Below are positions 8,503 through 15,813 of a stretch of DNA of 36,065 nucleotides, in pieces (position 1 is the first letter of the stretch; every line of letters begins with the position of its first letter). Origin of the DNA: Acidocella sp. (lineage in GTDB: Bacteria > Pseudomonadota > Alphaproteobacteria > Acetobacterales > Acetobacteraceae); the NCBI GenBank assembly GCA_031291755.1, contig JARLIK010000011.1:1-36065 (forward strand). The letters run 5' to 3'. The notes under the pieces were generated by a model. It was not told where the DNA came from. It was given only the letters and a program-made list of their open reading frames with translations, and searched no databases. Both the position numbers and the translations under genes were made by a program.

Positions 8503-9441
8503 GTGAGCCCGCTTGATATCTGGGCGCAGCTCGGGATGGCGCATTCGTCAGACGTATCGGCGATTCGCCGCGCCTATGTGGCCAAGCTGCGCAGCCTTGA
8601 TATCGAGGCCGATCCGGCCGCCTTCATGGCCCTGCGCCAGGCTTTTGAACAGGCGGTTGAGATGGCGAAACAGCCAGTTCCCGAAATAGCGCCGCAGCCG
8701 GAATTCATCCTCGAAGATGATTATGAAGATGAGGACTATGATGATGACGCCCTAGAGGATGAAGCGGCAGTGACCATTCAGCGCACCCCGGCGGAATGGT
8801 TGCAAAATCAGCGCTCGCAGGATGATTGGCGGGATTTTCTGGGCATGATGATCAATGCCCATGGTGTATGGGTCACCTGGCAATTGTTTAACCGCGCCTT
8901 GGCGAGGGGGGACATAGCGCTGACGGACCAAACCGCGCTGGCGCAGTTCATGATGAGCAAGGCGCTCAAGGATGAAACCTTGTCGCAGAGCGGCTTCATG
9001 ACCATGGTTAAAACGCTGGGCCTAGAGGATGAGCGTTGGTGCTTTGATGGCTGGCAGGATTTAGGGGCTGACATCAAAAAGCGCATCGATGCTTATCATT
9101 GGCTGGACGCGCTGAAGGCCACAGCCAATCGCCGTCTCCGTGGGCCAGATCGATACTCGATTTTGGCGTCGCGGCTATTCCTGCAGCCTGGAACGCGGCT
9201 TGTGAGGAGCCCTGCCATGCTTGCAACGATTGAAAAGATTCTTGGCGACTATCAAAGCCATGCGGATTGTTTACGCAACGATTTCGACTCTGCATGGCCG
9301 CGGCAATTGGAAACCAAACTGCAGCACATAAAAAAAGCTCAGGCGCGAAACAGAAAGATATTACTCTATGGCGTACTGGGGTTTTTCGGCTTGGATATTT
9401 TATATATCGCGCTGCAAAATCTGCTGACGTTTCTGAATTAG
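8503..9441 (+). CDS. DjlB/DjlC-like J-domain protein with C-terminal membrane anchor
   Basis: A 312-aa protein starting with GTG, 12 bp after hscC. Residues about 3-50 resemble a J-domain (helix II IRRAYVAKLRSLDI, helix III AAFMALRQAFEQAVE). The essential HPD loop is not present; the equivalent stretch reads about L-D-I-E-A-D-P. A very acidic linker (residues about 70-88, mostly Asp and Glu) follows, then an alpha-helical middle, and a single hydrophobic segment near the end (about 286-310) that would anchor the protein by its tail. This layout is that of DjlB/DjlC, the dedicated partners of HscC in E. coli. It probably targets HscC to the inner membrane. The gene converges on the Tad-like genes with a 17-bp gap. 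Confidence 0.75.
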   Translation: MSPLDIWAQLGMAHSSDVSAIRRAYVAKLRSLDIEADPAAFMALRQAFEQAVEMAKQPVPEIAPQPEFILEDDYEDEDYDDDALEDEAAVTIQRTPAEWLQNQRSQDDWRDFLGMMINAHGVWVTWQLFNRALARGDIALTDQTALAQFMMSKALKDETLSQSGFMTMVKTLGLEDERWCFDGWQDLGADIKKRIDAYHWLDALKATANRRLRGPDRYSILASRLFLQPGTRLVRSPAMLATIEKILGDYQSHADCLRNDFDSAWPRQLETKLQHIKKAQARNRKILLYGVLGFFGLDILYIALQNLLTFLN

Positions 9442-9458
9442 AATTCCACCCACCTTTG

Positions 9459-9974
9459 TTATTGAGTCTGGATGGTGGATGTGGCGTTCATCGAGAAGGG
9501 TGATTTTACGGTTGGAAGCGGCACCGGCAGGGTAACGCTGGTGGTTACCTCGTAGGTGACAAATGTCTGTTGGGTGTCTGCCGTGGGGCAAGTGGCTGTT
9601 TGATAGGTTGGGGTGGTGGTGGACGTGGCAGGCGGCAAAAAGCAGCCATAGCTCACGGAACCATTACTGAACGTGCCCAGGCTGGTGGTTGCGTTGGCCG
9701 GCAAGGTGACATGATAGACCGAATTTGCGTTGATGAGCGCCAGAATATAGCCGACATTTGTTGTCCCGGCCGTGCCGGAAGCGGCAGTCGGGTTGGTGAC
9801 GGCAAAATAGTCGATCGCCTGCATCGCCGTGTTAAGCTGGGCTTGCGCCGTAATGATCACCACAAAATCCGAGGCGCCGGCAAACAAGGGCAGCAACAGA
9901 AAGCTCGTCACCAAGGCTAATTCGACGGCCGCAGAGCTGCGGCGGGTTCGCCAGAATTTTTTGACTAGCTGCAT
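9459..9974 (-). CDS. TadE/TadG-like pseudopilin
   Basis: A 171-aa protein. A short basic N-terminus with Trp-Arg-Thr-Arg-Arg is followed by A-A-V-E-L-A-L-V-T and a single hydrophobic segment (about 14-36), the TadE-like pattern with the conserved Glu. The rest is Thr/Ser/Ala-rich and would lie in the periplasm or outside. TadE-family proteins are processed minor pilins of Flp/Tad pili. It is the last of three leftward genes of this type and overlaps the upstream gene by 10 bp, suggesting translational coupling. Confidence 0.7.
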   Translation of the reverse strand: MQLVKKFWRTRRSSAAVELALVTSFLLLPLFAGASDFVVIITAQAQLNTAMQAIDYFAVTNPTAASGTAGTTNVGYILALINANSVYHVTLPANATTSLGTFSNGSVSYGCFLPPATSTTTPTYQTATCPTADTQQTFVTYEVTTSVTLPVPLPTVKSPFSMNATSTIQTQ

Positions 9975-10573
9975 GACGCTGCCGTGATGGTGATGGTGGA
10001 GGTAGTGCCAGCGGTGCCCATAACGGTGGCAACGGTACTGATTTTCAGGGGTATCCCCGAGAAGAGCCCATCGAAGCCAAATGGTACCCAGCTATAGCTT
10101 CCGGTCAGGGTCAGAATGACCCCTGGTGGATAACTCCCAACCGTACTGCCGGCATTATTGGTCCAGCTAATTGACAGTAAGGGATTGCTGCCCACGCTGG
10201 TGCCCGCCGCCGGCAGCGGTGGGCTGACGGCACTGTTAAAATAGCCAACAGTGGTCGCGCATGAGGGTGTTACAAATGCTTTTGAGGACGTGAACTGCGC
10301 TGAGGTATAGACAGCCGAATTACGGGCCGCCGCTTGCACGCCGCGTGCCAGAGCGCCCAGGGAAAACCCCAGCATCCCAAGATTAAAGATCGCCATCAGG
10401 AATGCCAGAAGCGCGAGGGCGCTGATGGCAAACTCCACCGCCGCCGCCGCCCGGCGATGGCGCCAAAATTTCAGGCTGATTGCGCTTAAAAAAAACCTGA
10501 ATGGCGATAATCGCCGCCGAGCACCTTGCCGGGGTAATAAATGAGGCGGTTGGGTATTCATTGAAATCGTCAA
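9965..10573 (-). CDS. TadE-like pseudopilin
   Basis: A protein of about 200 aa. After a basic, Pro/Arg-rich leader comes RRAAAAVEFAISALALLAF, the TadE-like motif with its Glu and a hydrophobic helix (about residues 41-75). The remainder is a Ser/Thr/Gly-rich extracytoplasmic region with two Cys residues. The longest frame starts with TTG at 10573; the ATG at 10561 is equally possible and neither has a clear ribosome site. It lies 3 bp after the large TadG-like gene and overlaps the next one. Its role is probably as a minor pilin or assembly adaptor. Confidence 0.7.
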   Translation of the reverse strand: MTISMNTQPPHLLPRQGARRRLSPFRFFLSAISLKFWRHRRAAAAVEFAISALALLAFLMAIFNLGMLGFSLGALARGVQAAARNSAVYTSAQFTSSKAFVTPSCATTVGYFNSAVSPPLPAAGTSVGSNPLLSISWTNNAGSTVGSYPPGVILTLTGSYSWVPFGFDGLFSGIPLKISTVATVMGTAGTTSTITITAASCS

Positions 10574-10576
10574 AAT

Positions 10577-12721
10577 TTAATTAACAAGCACGACAGTGGT
10601 GCTGCTACTGCTGCTTCCGGCTGAGCCTGATGCGGGTGTTTCGGTGAGTGTGATATTGCCACTGCCGGAATCGCTGACTGTGCCGACTTCCAGCCCAGGA
10701 ACACCAGTGGTCGTTATATTCATCGCCCCGGCACCTGAAACGGTAAGCGGAGCATTCGGCGCATAAATACCGCCATTGAACGTGCCAGAAGCGCCTTCAT
10801 TGACCGTGTCGGCCGCAGTATCGCCTCGCTCCTGATAAATGACAATGCCGCAGATGCCTTCACCATCAGTGCCATCATAGGGGGAGTTTGAAGCCGCAGT
10901 TCCCACATAAGTCGACAAGGGATAGCTATTGGTGCCGGTCGGCTGCACGCAGTTTGTGGTAGGGGCTGAAAGGCTGATATTGGCACCACCATTGACGATA
11001 AACGCCGCGCCCGTGGTACCTGAGCCTTCAAGAACAAAGGTCACGCCGGTTCCGGTCACTGTCGGGCCGGAGCCGATGGTCAGGTTGCCATTGCGGATAT
11101 AATAGATACCGGGGTTGAATATCACGCTTGAGGCGCCGCCGCTGATGGTCAGCCCGCCGTCGAAATAATAGGTTGCCGCCGCCGGTGCCGTGCCGTTTGA
11201 CGGTGGCGTATTGCCAAACACGTAGGTCCCTTGACCAGCGTAGAAAGCACCGGTTGAGCCACAGGAATAGATGCCGCAGGCGGAATTGGAATTGCCAGCA
11301 TAGTCAGAAAGCTCATACAGCCCTGAGCTGAGGGACACTTGCGGGCTGCCATTGCTGAAACCGATACCGCCATTCACATAATAGGTTGACCCCTGCAGCG
11401 ACACGGTGGAGGAAATATTGGTTGCCAACCCCCAGCCCGTATACGAACTGCCCGATTGCGTCCCGCTGAAATAATAAGTTCCCGGATACATGGTCGCGTT
11501 GCCGTTGGTCAGGTAGGCACCGCCATTCACCACCATCGTCATCGGCGTGGTCTGGGTGCTGCTGCCGATGGTCAAGGATGTGTCAGAAGCATAATTCATG
11601 CCGCCGTTGATGTAATAATTATTGCCGTTCAGCACGGTGGTGGCATTTGACTGGCCGGTGAAACCGCCAGTGATGAAGGTGGTGCCGGAGGTGGTGTTAT
11701 AGTTTAGCAGTAGCGAGAGAACGCCAATATTGGTCATACCGGTCAGATAGTTGGGGTATAGCTCACACCCTGCGTTATAGGCGCCGGCAACCAAGCAGTT
11801 ACCCACCCCAGACTGGTTCCATTTGTTGTATCCTAAAGTCGGGCTGATGGCGCTACCGGATTCTGTTGGCGCAGTGGGCACGGTCCAGCCGGGGTTCCAT
11901 GGGGCCGTATTGCTGGAATTGAACGCCGAGAGCGGGTCAGCCGTCGTGGTGTTCAACGACGCCGTCGATGTTGAGCCTGCCGGTGTGGCGGACTGGTTGG
12001 TGCCGATGTAGCCGGAATATTGCGGTGACGAGACGCATGAACCTGCCGCATTGACACTGGTGCCGATAATTTCGCCACTGCCGGTCACGAACATTGAACA
12101 GCCGCCGGTGCCGGTGCCGTTGGCGGCAATACCGCAGTTCGTCCCATCAATTTTGCCGCCGCCGGTAACCGAGATGGTGCCAGATGACATCAAGCACGCC
12201 GGACCACTAGCTCCCGGAACCACATCGGCTGAGCCGGTAGCCCCTTGGTTGCCCGCCGCAATGCCGAACAGGCCGGGGCCGTTTGCCGCCGAGAAAAAGC
12301 TGGCGCGGGGAATTTGAACGCTGGCGGTCCATTTCGTGCTGGCAGTGCTGTTAATGGTAATGGCGGCCTGCGTGACGGTCACCGCGCTGCTCGGGAGTGA
12401 AAATTGATTATTCGTCGCTTTGTTGGCCGCCAATACCGCAAAATTCTGCGCGATCGGCTGGAAGGCGGCGGCGGTTACCGAGGCGGTGTTATATTTGGAA
12501 TAGGCCGTGGCGGCCGCAATCGCCGCCGCATCCGATGCTGACTGAACACTCTCTTCTTGCTGGTACCAGTAGCTGGCATCGACCGCCAAACCGGAAAATG
12601 CTATCAGAACCGGTGTCATCAACCCGACAATCAGGGCAATGGCCGCCCGGCGGCCCGACAAGCGCCGTATCCGGCAGCGTGCACCAAGAATCACAGGTTG
12701 AATAAAATGACTATAAAGCAC
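10577..12721 (-). CDS. TadG-like protein with long repetitive ectodomain
   Basis: A 714-aa protein starting with GTG. Residues about 24-50 form one membrane segment after a basic stretch. The next block, VDASYWYQQEESVQSASDAAAIAAA, is the conserved TadG-like (TadE/Flp N-terminal) motif. The large remainder is rich in Gly, Ser, Thr and Asn, with a recurring unit built around Tyr-Tyr-x-x-Gly-Gly (for example YYINGG, YYVNGG, YYFDGG), which suggests a beta-solenoid. This is much longer than a pilin and could be a surface-exposed tip or adhesin. It heads a leftward trio of TadE/TadG-like genes. No prepilin, TadA ATPase, TadB/C or secretin gene is in the window, so the machinery must be elsewhere or absent. 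Confidence 0.72.
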   Translation of the reverse strand: MLYSHFIQPVILGARCRIRRLSGRRAAIALIVGLMTPVLIAFSGLAVDASYWYQQEESVQSASDAAAIAAATAYSKYNTASVTAAAFQPIAQNFAVLAANKATNNQFSLPSSAVTVTQAAITINSTASTKWTASVQIPRASFFSAANGPGLFGIAAGNQGATGSADVVPGASGPACLMSSGTISVTGGGKIDGTNCGIAANGTGTGGCSMFVTGSGEIIGTSVNAAGSCVSSPQYSGYIGTNQSATPAGSTSTASLNTTTADPLSAFNSSNTAPWNPGWTVPTAPTESGSAISPTLGYNKWNQSGVGNCLVAGAYNAGCELYPNYLTGMTNIGVLSLLLNYNTTSGTTFITGGFTGQSNATTVLNGNNYYINGGMNYASDTSLTIGSSTQTTPMTMVVNGGAYLTNGNATMYPGTYYFSGTQSGSSYTGWGLATNISSTVSLQGSTYYVNGGIGFSNGSPQVSLSSGLYELSDYAGNSNSACGIYSCGSTGAFYAGQGTYVFGNTPPSNGTAPAAATYYFDGGLTISGGASSVIFNPGIYYIRNGNLTIGSGPTVTGTGVTFVLEGSGTTGAAFIVNGGANISLSAPTTNCVQPTGTNSYPLSTYVGTAASNSPYDGTDGEGICGIVIYQERGDTAADTVNEGASGTFNGGIYAPNAPLTVSGAGAMNITTTGVPGLEVGTVSDSGSGNITLTETPASGSAGSSSSSTTVVLVN

Positions 12722-12974
12722 GTGCTGCTCTCTTCACTGCTACGTCTGCTTGCAGTACCGCGTTTCTATTATTCTATCAATAACAAATGTTTACCTACAA
12801 AAATCTGTTTTCGATCCTGCAGACCTCGGGACTCCGCCTGGCCTCACAAAATTGCGTCTCTGGATGGCAGGCTTACTAAAAGTTAACCTTTTAAGGGGGC
12901 GTATTTTGCTTTTGGGGTGATTAAACCCCGGCAAATTTTAACGATAGGGTGCGACTTGTGAAACCGGCCCCGCA

Positions 12975-13002
12975 TTGACAGTGCCTTAAATACTGGTAGG
13001 TT
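12975..13002 (+). promoter_or_regulatory. Promoter of the hydratase-aldolase-hydrolase operon
   Basis: A perfect TTGACA (12975-12980) is followed 16 bp later by TAGGTT (12997-13002), a weak -10 box. A 15-bp palindrome lies 13 bp after it. The same arrangement recurs before the TTT binding-protein gene, which supports this assignment over chance. Confidence 0.6.
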
Positions 13003-13014
13003 TTCGGTACAAAC

Positions 13015-13029
13015 GTTCGACAAACGAAC
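13015..13029. promoter_or_regulatory. PcaR-like (IclR family) operator, copy 1
   Basis: GTTCGACAAACGAAC is an inverted repeat GTTCG-N5-CGAAC just downstream of the predicted -10 box. It is nearly identical to copy 3 (33587-33601) and close to the 15-bp PcaR site of Pseudomonas putida as remembered. It is probably bound by the IclR regulator encoded in this island. Confidence 0.6.
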
Positions 13030-13047
13030 ATTCTTGAGGGTGGGGCC

Positions 13048-13080
13048 ATGATGGTATCTCTGAGCAGGCACGGCATATGA
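13048..13080 (+). CDS. Possible 10-aa leader peptide coupled to the hydratase gene
   Basis: ATG-ATG-GTA... reads ten codons (Met-Met-Val-Ser-Leu-Ser-Arg-His-Gly-Ile) and stops at TGA, which overlaps the ATG of the next gene as ATGA. A purine-rich GAGGG lies about 7 nt before it, whereas the hydratase start itself has only a weak site. It may exist to load ribosomes for the hydratase gene by translational coupling. No function for the peptide is implied, and it could be chance. Confidence 0.3.
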   Translation: MMVSLSRHGI

Positions 13081-14114
13081 TTATCGACATTCACGGCCAT
13101 TACACCACCGAGCCGCAGGCACTTTTTCAATTTCGCGATAAGCAGTTGGCCGGTCTGGCTGACCCGGCGCGGCGGCCAACCACCACCGATCTTGGCATTA
13201 CCGATGAGCAGTTGGTGAAAAGCGTGGAGCGGCAATTGGCGTTCCAGAAGGAGCGCGGCAGCGACCTCACCATTTTCTCGCCGCGCGCTTCCGGCATGGC
13301 GCATCATGTGGGCACGGAAGCTGTCAGCCATGAATGGACGCGGGTTTCTAACGATCTGATCCACCGTATTTGCACTTTGTTGCCAGATAATTTCGTCCCC
13401 GTCGGGCAGTTGCCGCAATATCCGGGCGTATCGCCGAAAAACTGCATCCCTGAGATGGAGCGGTTGGTGAAGGACGGCTTTGTCGGCGTGAACCTCAACC
13501 CAGACCCGTCCGGAGGCTATTGGACTGATCCGCCGTTGACCGACAAATACTGGTACCCGATTTATGAGGCCCTGGTGGCGCTGGAACTGCCGGCGATGAT
13601 CCATGTGACCTCATCGTGCAATCCGAACTTCCATGCCACCGGCGCGCATTATATCAATGCCGACACCACGGCGTTCATGCAGTTGCTTCAGGGCAATCTG
13701 TTCAAGGATTTCCCGGATTTGAAATTCGTCATCCCGCATGGCGGCGGCGCGGTGCCGTTCCATTGGGGCCGGTATCGCGGGCTGGGGCTGATGATGAAGA
13801 AGCCACCACTTTCCGAGCACCTGCTGAATAACGTGTTCTTTGATACCTGCGTGTATCATTACCCTGGCATCCGGCTGATGAAGGAAGTGATTCCGGCGGA
13901 TAATATTTTGTTTGCATCTGAGATGATTGGAGCGGTGCAGGGCATCGACCCTGAGACGGGCCATTATTTTGATGATACAAAACGCTATGTCGACCAATTG
14001 CCTGAACTGAGCGCGGCAGACCGCTATAAAATTTTTGAAGGCAATGCGCGCAAAGTCTATCCGCGTTTGGATAAAATGCTAAAGGCCCGCGGCCTGCCAG
14101 GAGCCACCCCATGA
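13077..14114 (+). CDS. LigJ-like 4-oxalomesaconate hydratase (amidohydrolase superfamily)
   Basis: A 345-aa amidohydrolase-2 protein, the same size as LigJ (about 341 aa). It opens with the metal motif H-x-H (His6, His8, in MIIDIHGHYTT, very like LigJ). It has FSPR (67-70), LPQYPG, LNPDPSGG (140-147), His176 in IHVTSS, His221 in PHGGGAVP, and Glu282 in ASEMIG, where LigJ has GSECPG. LigJ hydrates 4-oxalomesaconate to 4-carboxy-4-hydroxy-2-oxoadipate in the protocatechuate 4,5-cleavage and gallate pathways. It is the first main gene of a three-gene operon with an aldolase and a hydrolase, and overlaps the aldolase by 4 bp. The exact substrate may differ, since no ligAB, ligC or ligI gene is present here. 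A decarboxylase of the same superfamily is the main alternative. Confidence 0.75.
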   Translation: MIIDIHGHYTTEPQALFQFRDKQLAGLADPARRPTTTDLGITDEQLVKSVERQLAFQKERGSDLTIFSPRASGMAHHVGTEAVSHEWTRVSNDLIHRICTLLPDNFVPVGQLPQYPGVSPKNCIPEMERLVKDGFVGVNLNPDPSGGYWTDPPLTDKYWYPIYEALVALELPAMIHVTSSCNPNFHATGAHYINADTTAFMQLLQGNLFKDFPDLKFVIPHGGGAVPFHWGRYRGLGLMMKKPPLSEHLLNNVFFDTCVYHYPGIRLMKEVIPADNILFASEMIGAVQGIDPETGHYFDDTKRYVDQLPELSAADRYKIFEGNARKVYPRLDKMLKARGLPGATP

Positions 14115-14965
14115 GCACACGTTTGAATGGCTGGATACGGGCACTTGAAGCCGGCAAGAATGCCTTTGCCTTGTTTGCGCCGTTTGAGGTGGATGTAGCG
14201 GTTTCGCTGCAAACCTCGAAATATGATGGTGTGATTTTTGAAGGCGAGCATGTCGGCTGGGATATTCGCGCCCTGCGCAATGCCATGCAGTTTTTGCTGA
14301 ATCGCGGGCAGATTTTGGCTGCCGGAACGCCGGCACCACATATTACGCCGGTAGCGCGGATTCCCGCCAACGGCATTGAGATGAATCAGTTCTTTGCCAA
14401 GCAGGCGCTGGATTTGGGCTGCTATGGCATCATGTGGCCGCATATCTCCACGGTTGACGAAGCTTATAATGCGGTGGCGGCGTGCCGGTATTCGCGTTTG
14501 AAGAATAAGCCGTTATATGAACCGGCCGGTATTCGCGGCGATGGCCCCGCACAGGCGGTGCGCTATTGGGGCATTTCTCAGGATGAATATTACGTCCGTG
14601 CCGATGTGTGGCCGTTGGCGCCGCATGGCGAGATTATGAGCATCATCCAAATCGAGGATACCGTGGGCATCAGCAATTTGCGTGATATGCTCAAGAACGT
14701 TCCTGGTATCGGTGCCGTGGTCATCGGTGAGGGCGATCTTTCGCAAGAACTCGGCTACCCGCGCCAGACTGAACACCCGGTGGTGCTGGAGGCGATGGCG
14801 GAAATTGTGGCGATTTGTAAGGAAAATAAGGTCATTGTTGGCCACCCGCACGCCGACAAAAAAAACTTCGTGCGGATTGTCGAAGAAGGCTATCAGCTTT
14901 TCATGTGTGGTGCGCCGCGCAGCTTTGCGACGCTTGATGCATTACGCGATTTGTCAGGCCGCTAA
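14111..14965 (+). CDS. HpcH/HpaI family aldolase
   Basis: A 284-aa class II pyruvate aldolase of the HpcH/HpaI family. The expected active-site residues are visible: Glu46-His47 in FEGEHVG, Arg83 in VARIPANG, the metal ligand Glu182 in IQIEDTVG and Asp209 in GEGDLSQELG. Such enzymes cleave 4-hydroxy-2-oxo acids to pyruvate and an aldehyde or oxo acid. Placed directly after a LigJ-like hydratase (ATGA overlap), it is probably the aldolase that splits that product, taking the place usually held by LigK/GalC, which belongs to another family. A Cys- and Tyr-rich middle section (about 120-170) is longer than in HpaI. Substrate assignment is inference. Confidence 0.8.
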   Translation: MSTRLNGWIRALEAGKNAFALFAPFEVDVAVSLQTSKYDGVIFEGEHVGWDIRALRNAMQFLLNRGQILAAGTPAPHITPVARIPANGIEMNQFFAKQALDLGCYGIMWPHISTVDEAYNAVAACRYSRLKNKPLYEPAGIRGDGPAQAVRYWGISQDEYYVRADVWPLAPHGEIMSIIQIEDTVGISNLRDMLKNVPGIGAVVIGEGDLSQELGYPRQTEHPVVLEAMAEIVAICKENKVIVGHPHADKKNFVRIVEEGYQLFMCGAPRSFATLDALRDLSGR

Positions 14966-14967
14966 TC

Positions 14968-15813
14968 ATGCCGATTACAATTCTTGATGGGATCAGCACG
15001 CGCTACGAAGTGATGGGTGAAGGCCCGCCTTTGTTGATGTTCTCACCAGGTGGCTTTGATGCGACGGTGGAGAAATGGTCGTCGCTTGGTATTTACGCCA
15101 AGGTGAAGCCGCTTGATCATCTGTCAAAGCATTTCAAATGCATCATGTTCGACCGCCGCGAATGCGGACAATCCGGTGGCCGGGTTGAACGCGTGACGCT
15201 GGGGCATTTTGTTAAACAGGCGAAGGCGCTGCTGGATCATTTAGGAATCGAGCAGGCGCATCTAATGGGCGGTTGTATGGGGTGCAGTCCGGTGGCAGCC
15301 TTTGCGCTGGCACACCCGGAGATGGTGTTGAAGATGGTGCTGTATTGGCCTGTCGGCGGTGTGAAATACCGCATGAGCGGTCAGTTACGCTTTGCCGAGC
15401 ATCTGGGCTTTGTCACTCGCCACGGTATGCAGGCGGTGGTGGATTTGGTGAAGGAATCTGGCAAGCCATTCGGCGGTGACCCGCGTGGCGGCCCGTGGGC
15501 ATCGGCAATCAAAAGCGATGCGGTGTTTGCCGAGGCCTATGCGGCGTTGGATGTCGAGCGTTATAAAGTTACGGTTGTTGGCATGCAGCAGTCGCTGCTG
15601 GACCGCGATACGGTGTCTGGATTGGTTCCGGAAGATTTGCTGCTATGTGATATTCCGGCCTTCATCGTGCCGGGCAATGACGGTTCGCACGCAACATCCG
15701 CTGCGCGCTACTTCCAGGAATGTCTGCCGAAATCCGAATATTGGGACGTGGCGGTGGAAAACCAGACTGAAGCCGCCACTGCTGGGAAGTTGTTGAATTT
15801 CTTGCTGGGCTAG
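14968..15813 (+). CDS. Alpha/beta hydrolase with cysteine nucleophile
   Basis: A 281-aa alpha/beta-hydrolase, 2 bp after the aldolase stop. An oxyanion-type SPGGF lies at 26-30 and FDRRECGQSGG at 61-71. The nucleophile elbow reads Gly-Gly-Cys103-Met-Gly-Cys rather than G-x-S-x-G, so Cys103 is the probable nucleophile, as in dienelactone hydrolase. Asp238 and His241 (PGNDGSHATSAA) sit where the acid loop lies. The late strand before the last helix, where the catalytic His is usual, shows VAVENQTEAA without His, so the triad is atypical. In a hydratase-aldolase operon it probably hydrolyses a ring-cleavage product or an enol-lactone. It could also be a decarboxylase or lyase variant. Its stop codon overlaps that of the convergent gene (CTAG). 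Confidence 0.75.
   Translation: MPITILDGISTRYEVMGEGPPLLMFSPGGFDATVEKWSSLGIYAKVKPLDHLSKHFKCIMFDRRECGQSGGRVERVTLGHFVKQAKALLDHLGIEQAHLMGGCMGCSPVAAFALAHPEMVLKMVLYWPVGGVKYRMSGQLRFAEHLGFVTRHGMQAVVDLVKESGKPFGGDPRGGPWASAIKSDAVFAEAYAALDVERYKVTVVGMQQSLLDRDTVSGLVPEDLLLCDIPAFIVPGNDGSHATSAARYFQECLPKSEYWDVAVENQTEAATAGKLLNFLLG

Larger units (their letters stand above)
12722..13047. other. Intergenic control region between the Tad-like genes and the catabolic island
   Basis: About 330 bp without a convincing gene, between divergent units. Leftward, TTGTAG (minus strand, 12795-12800) and TAGAAT (12771-12776) with an 18-bp spacer could drive the TadG-like gene. A GGGGT...ACCCC hairpin lies at about 12914-12929. 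Rightward are the promoter and operator described separately. The stretch is more AT-rich than the flanking genes. Confidence 0.5.

Noticed and set aside
12921..13604. 227-aa open frame on the minus strand opposite the LigJ-like gene
   Set aside because: It mirrors a clear enzyme gene and covers the promoter and operator; no family motif, and composition follows the opposite strand.
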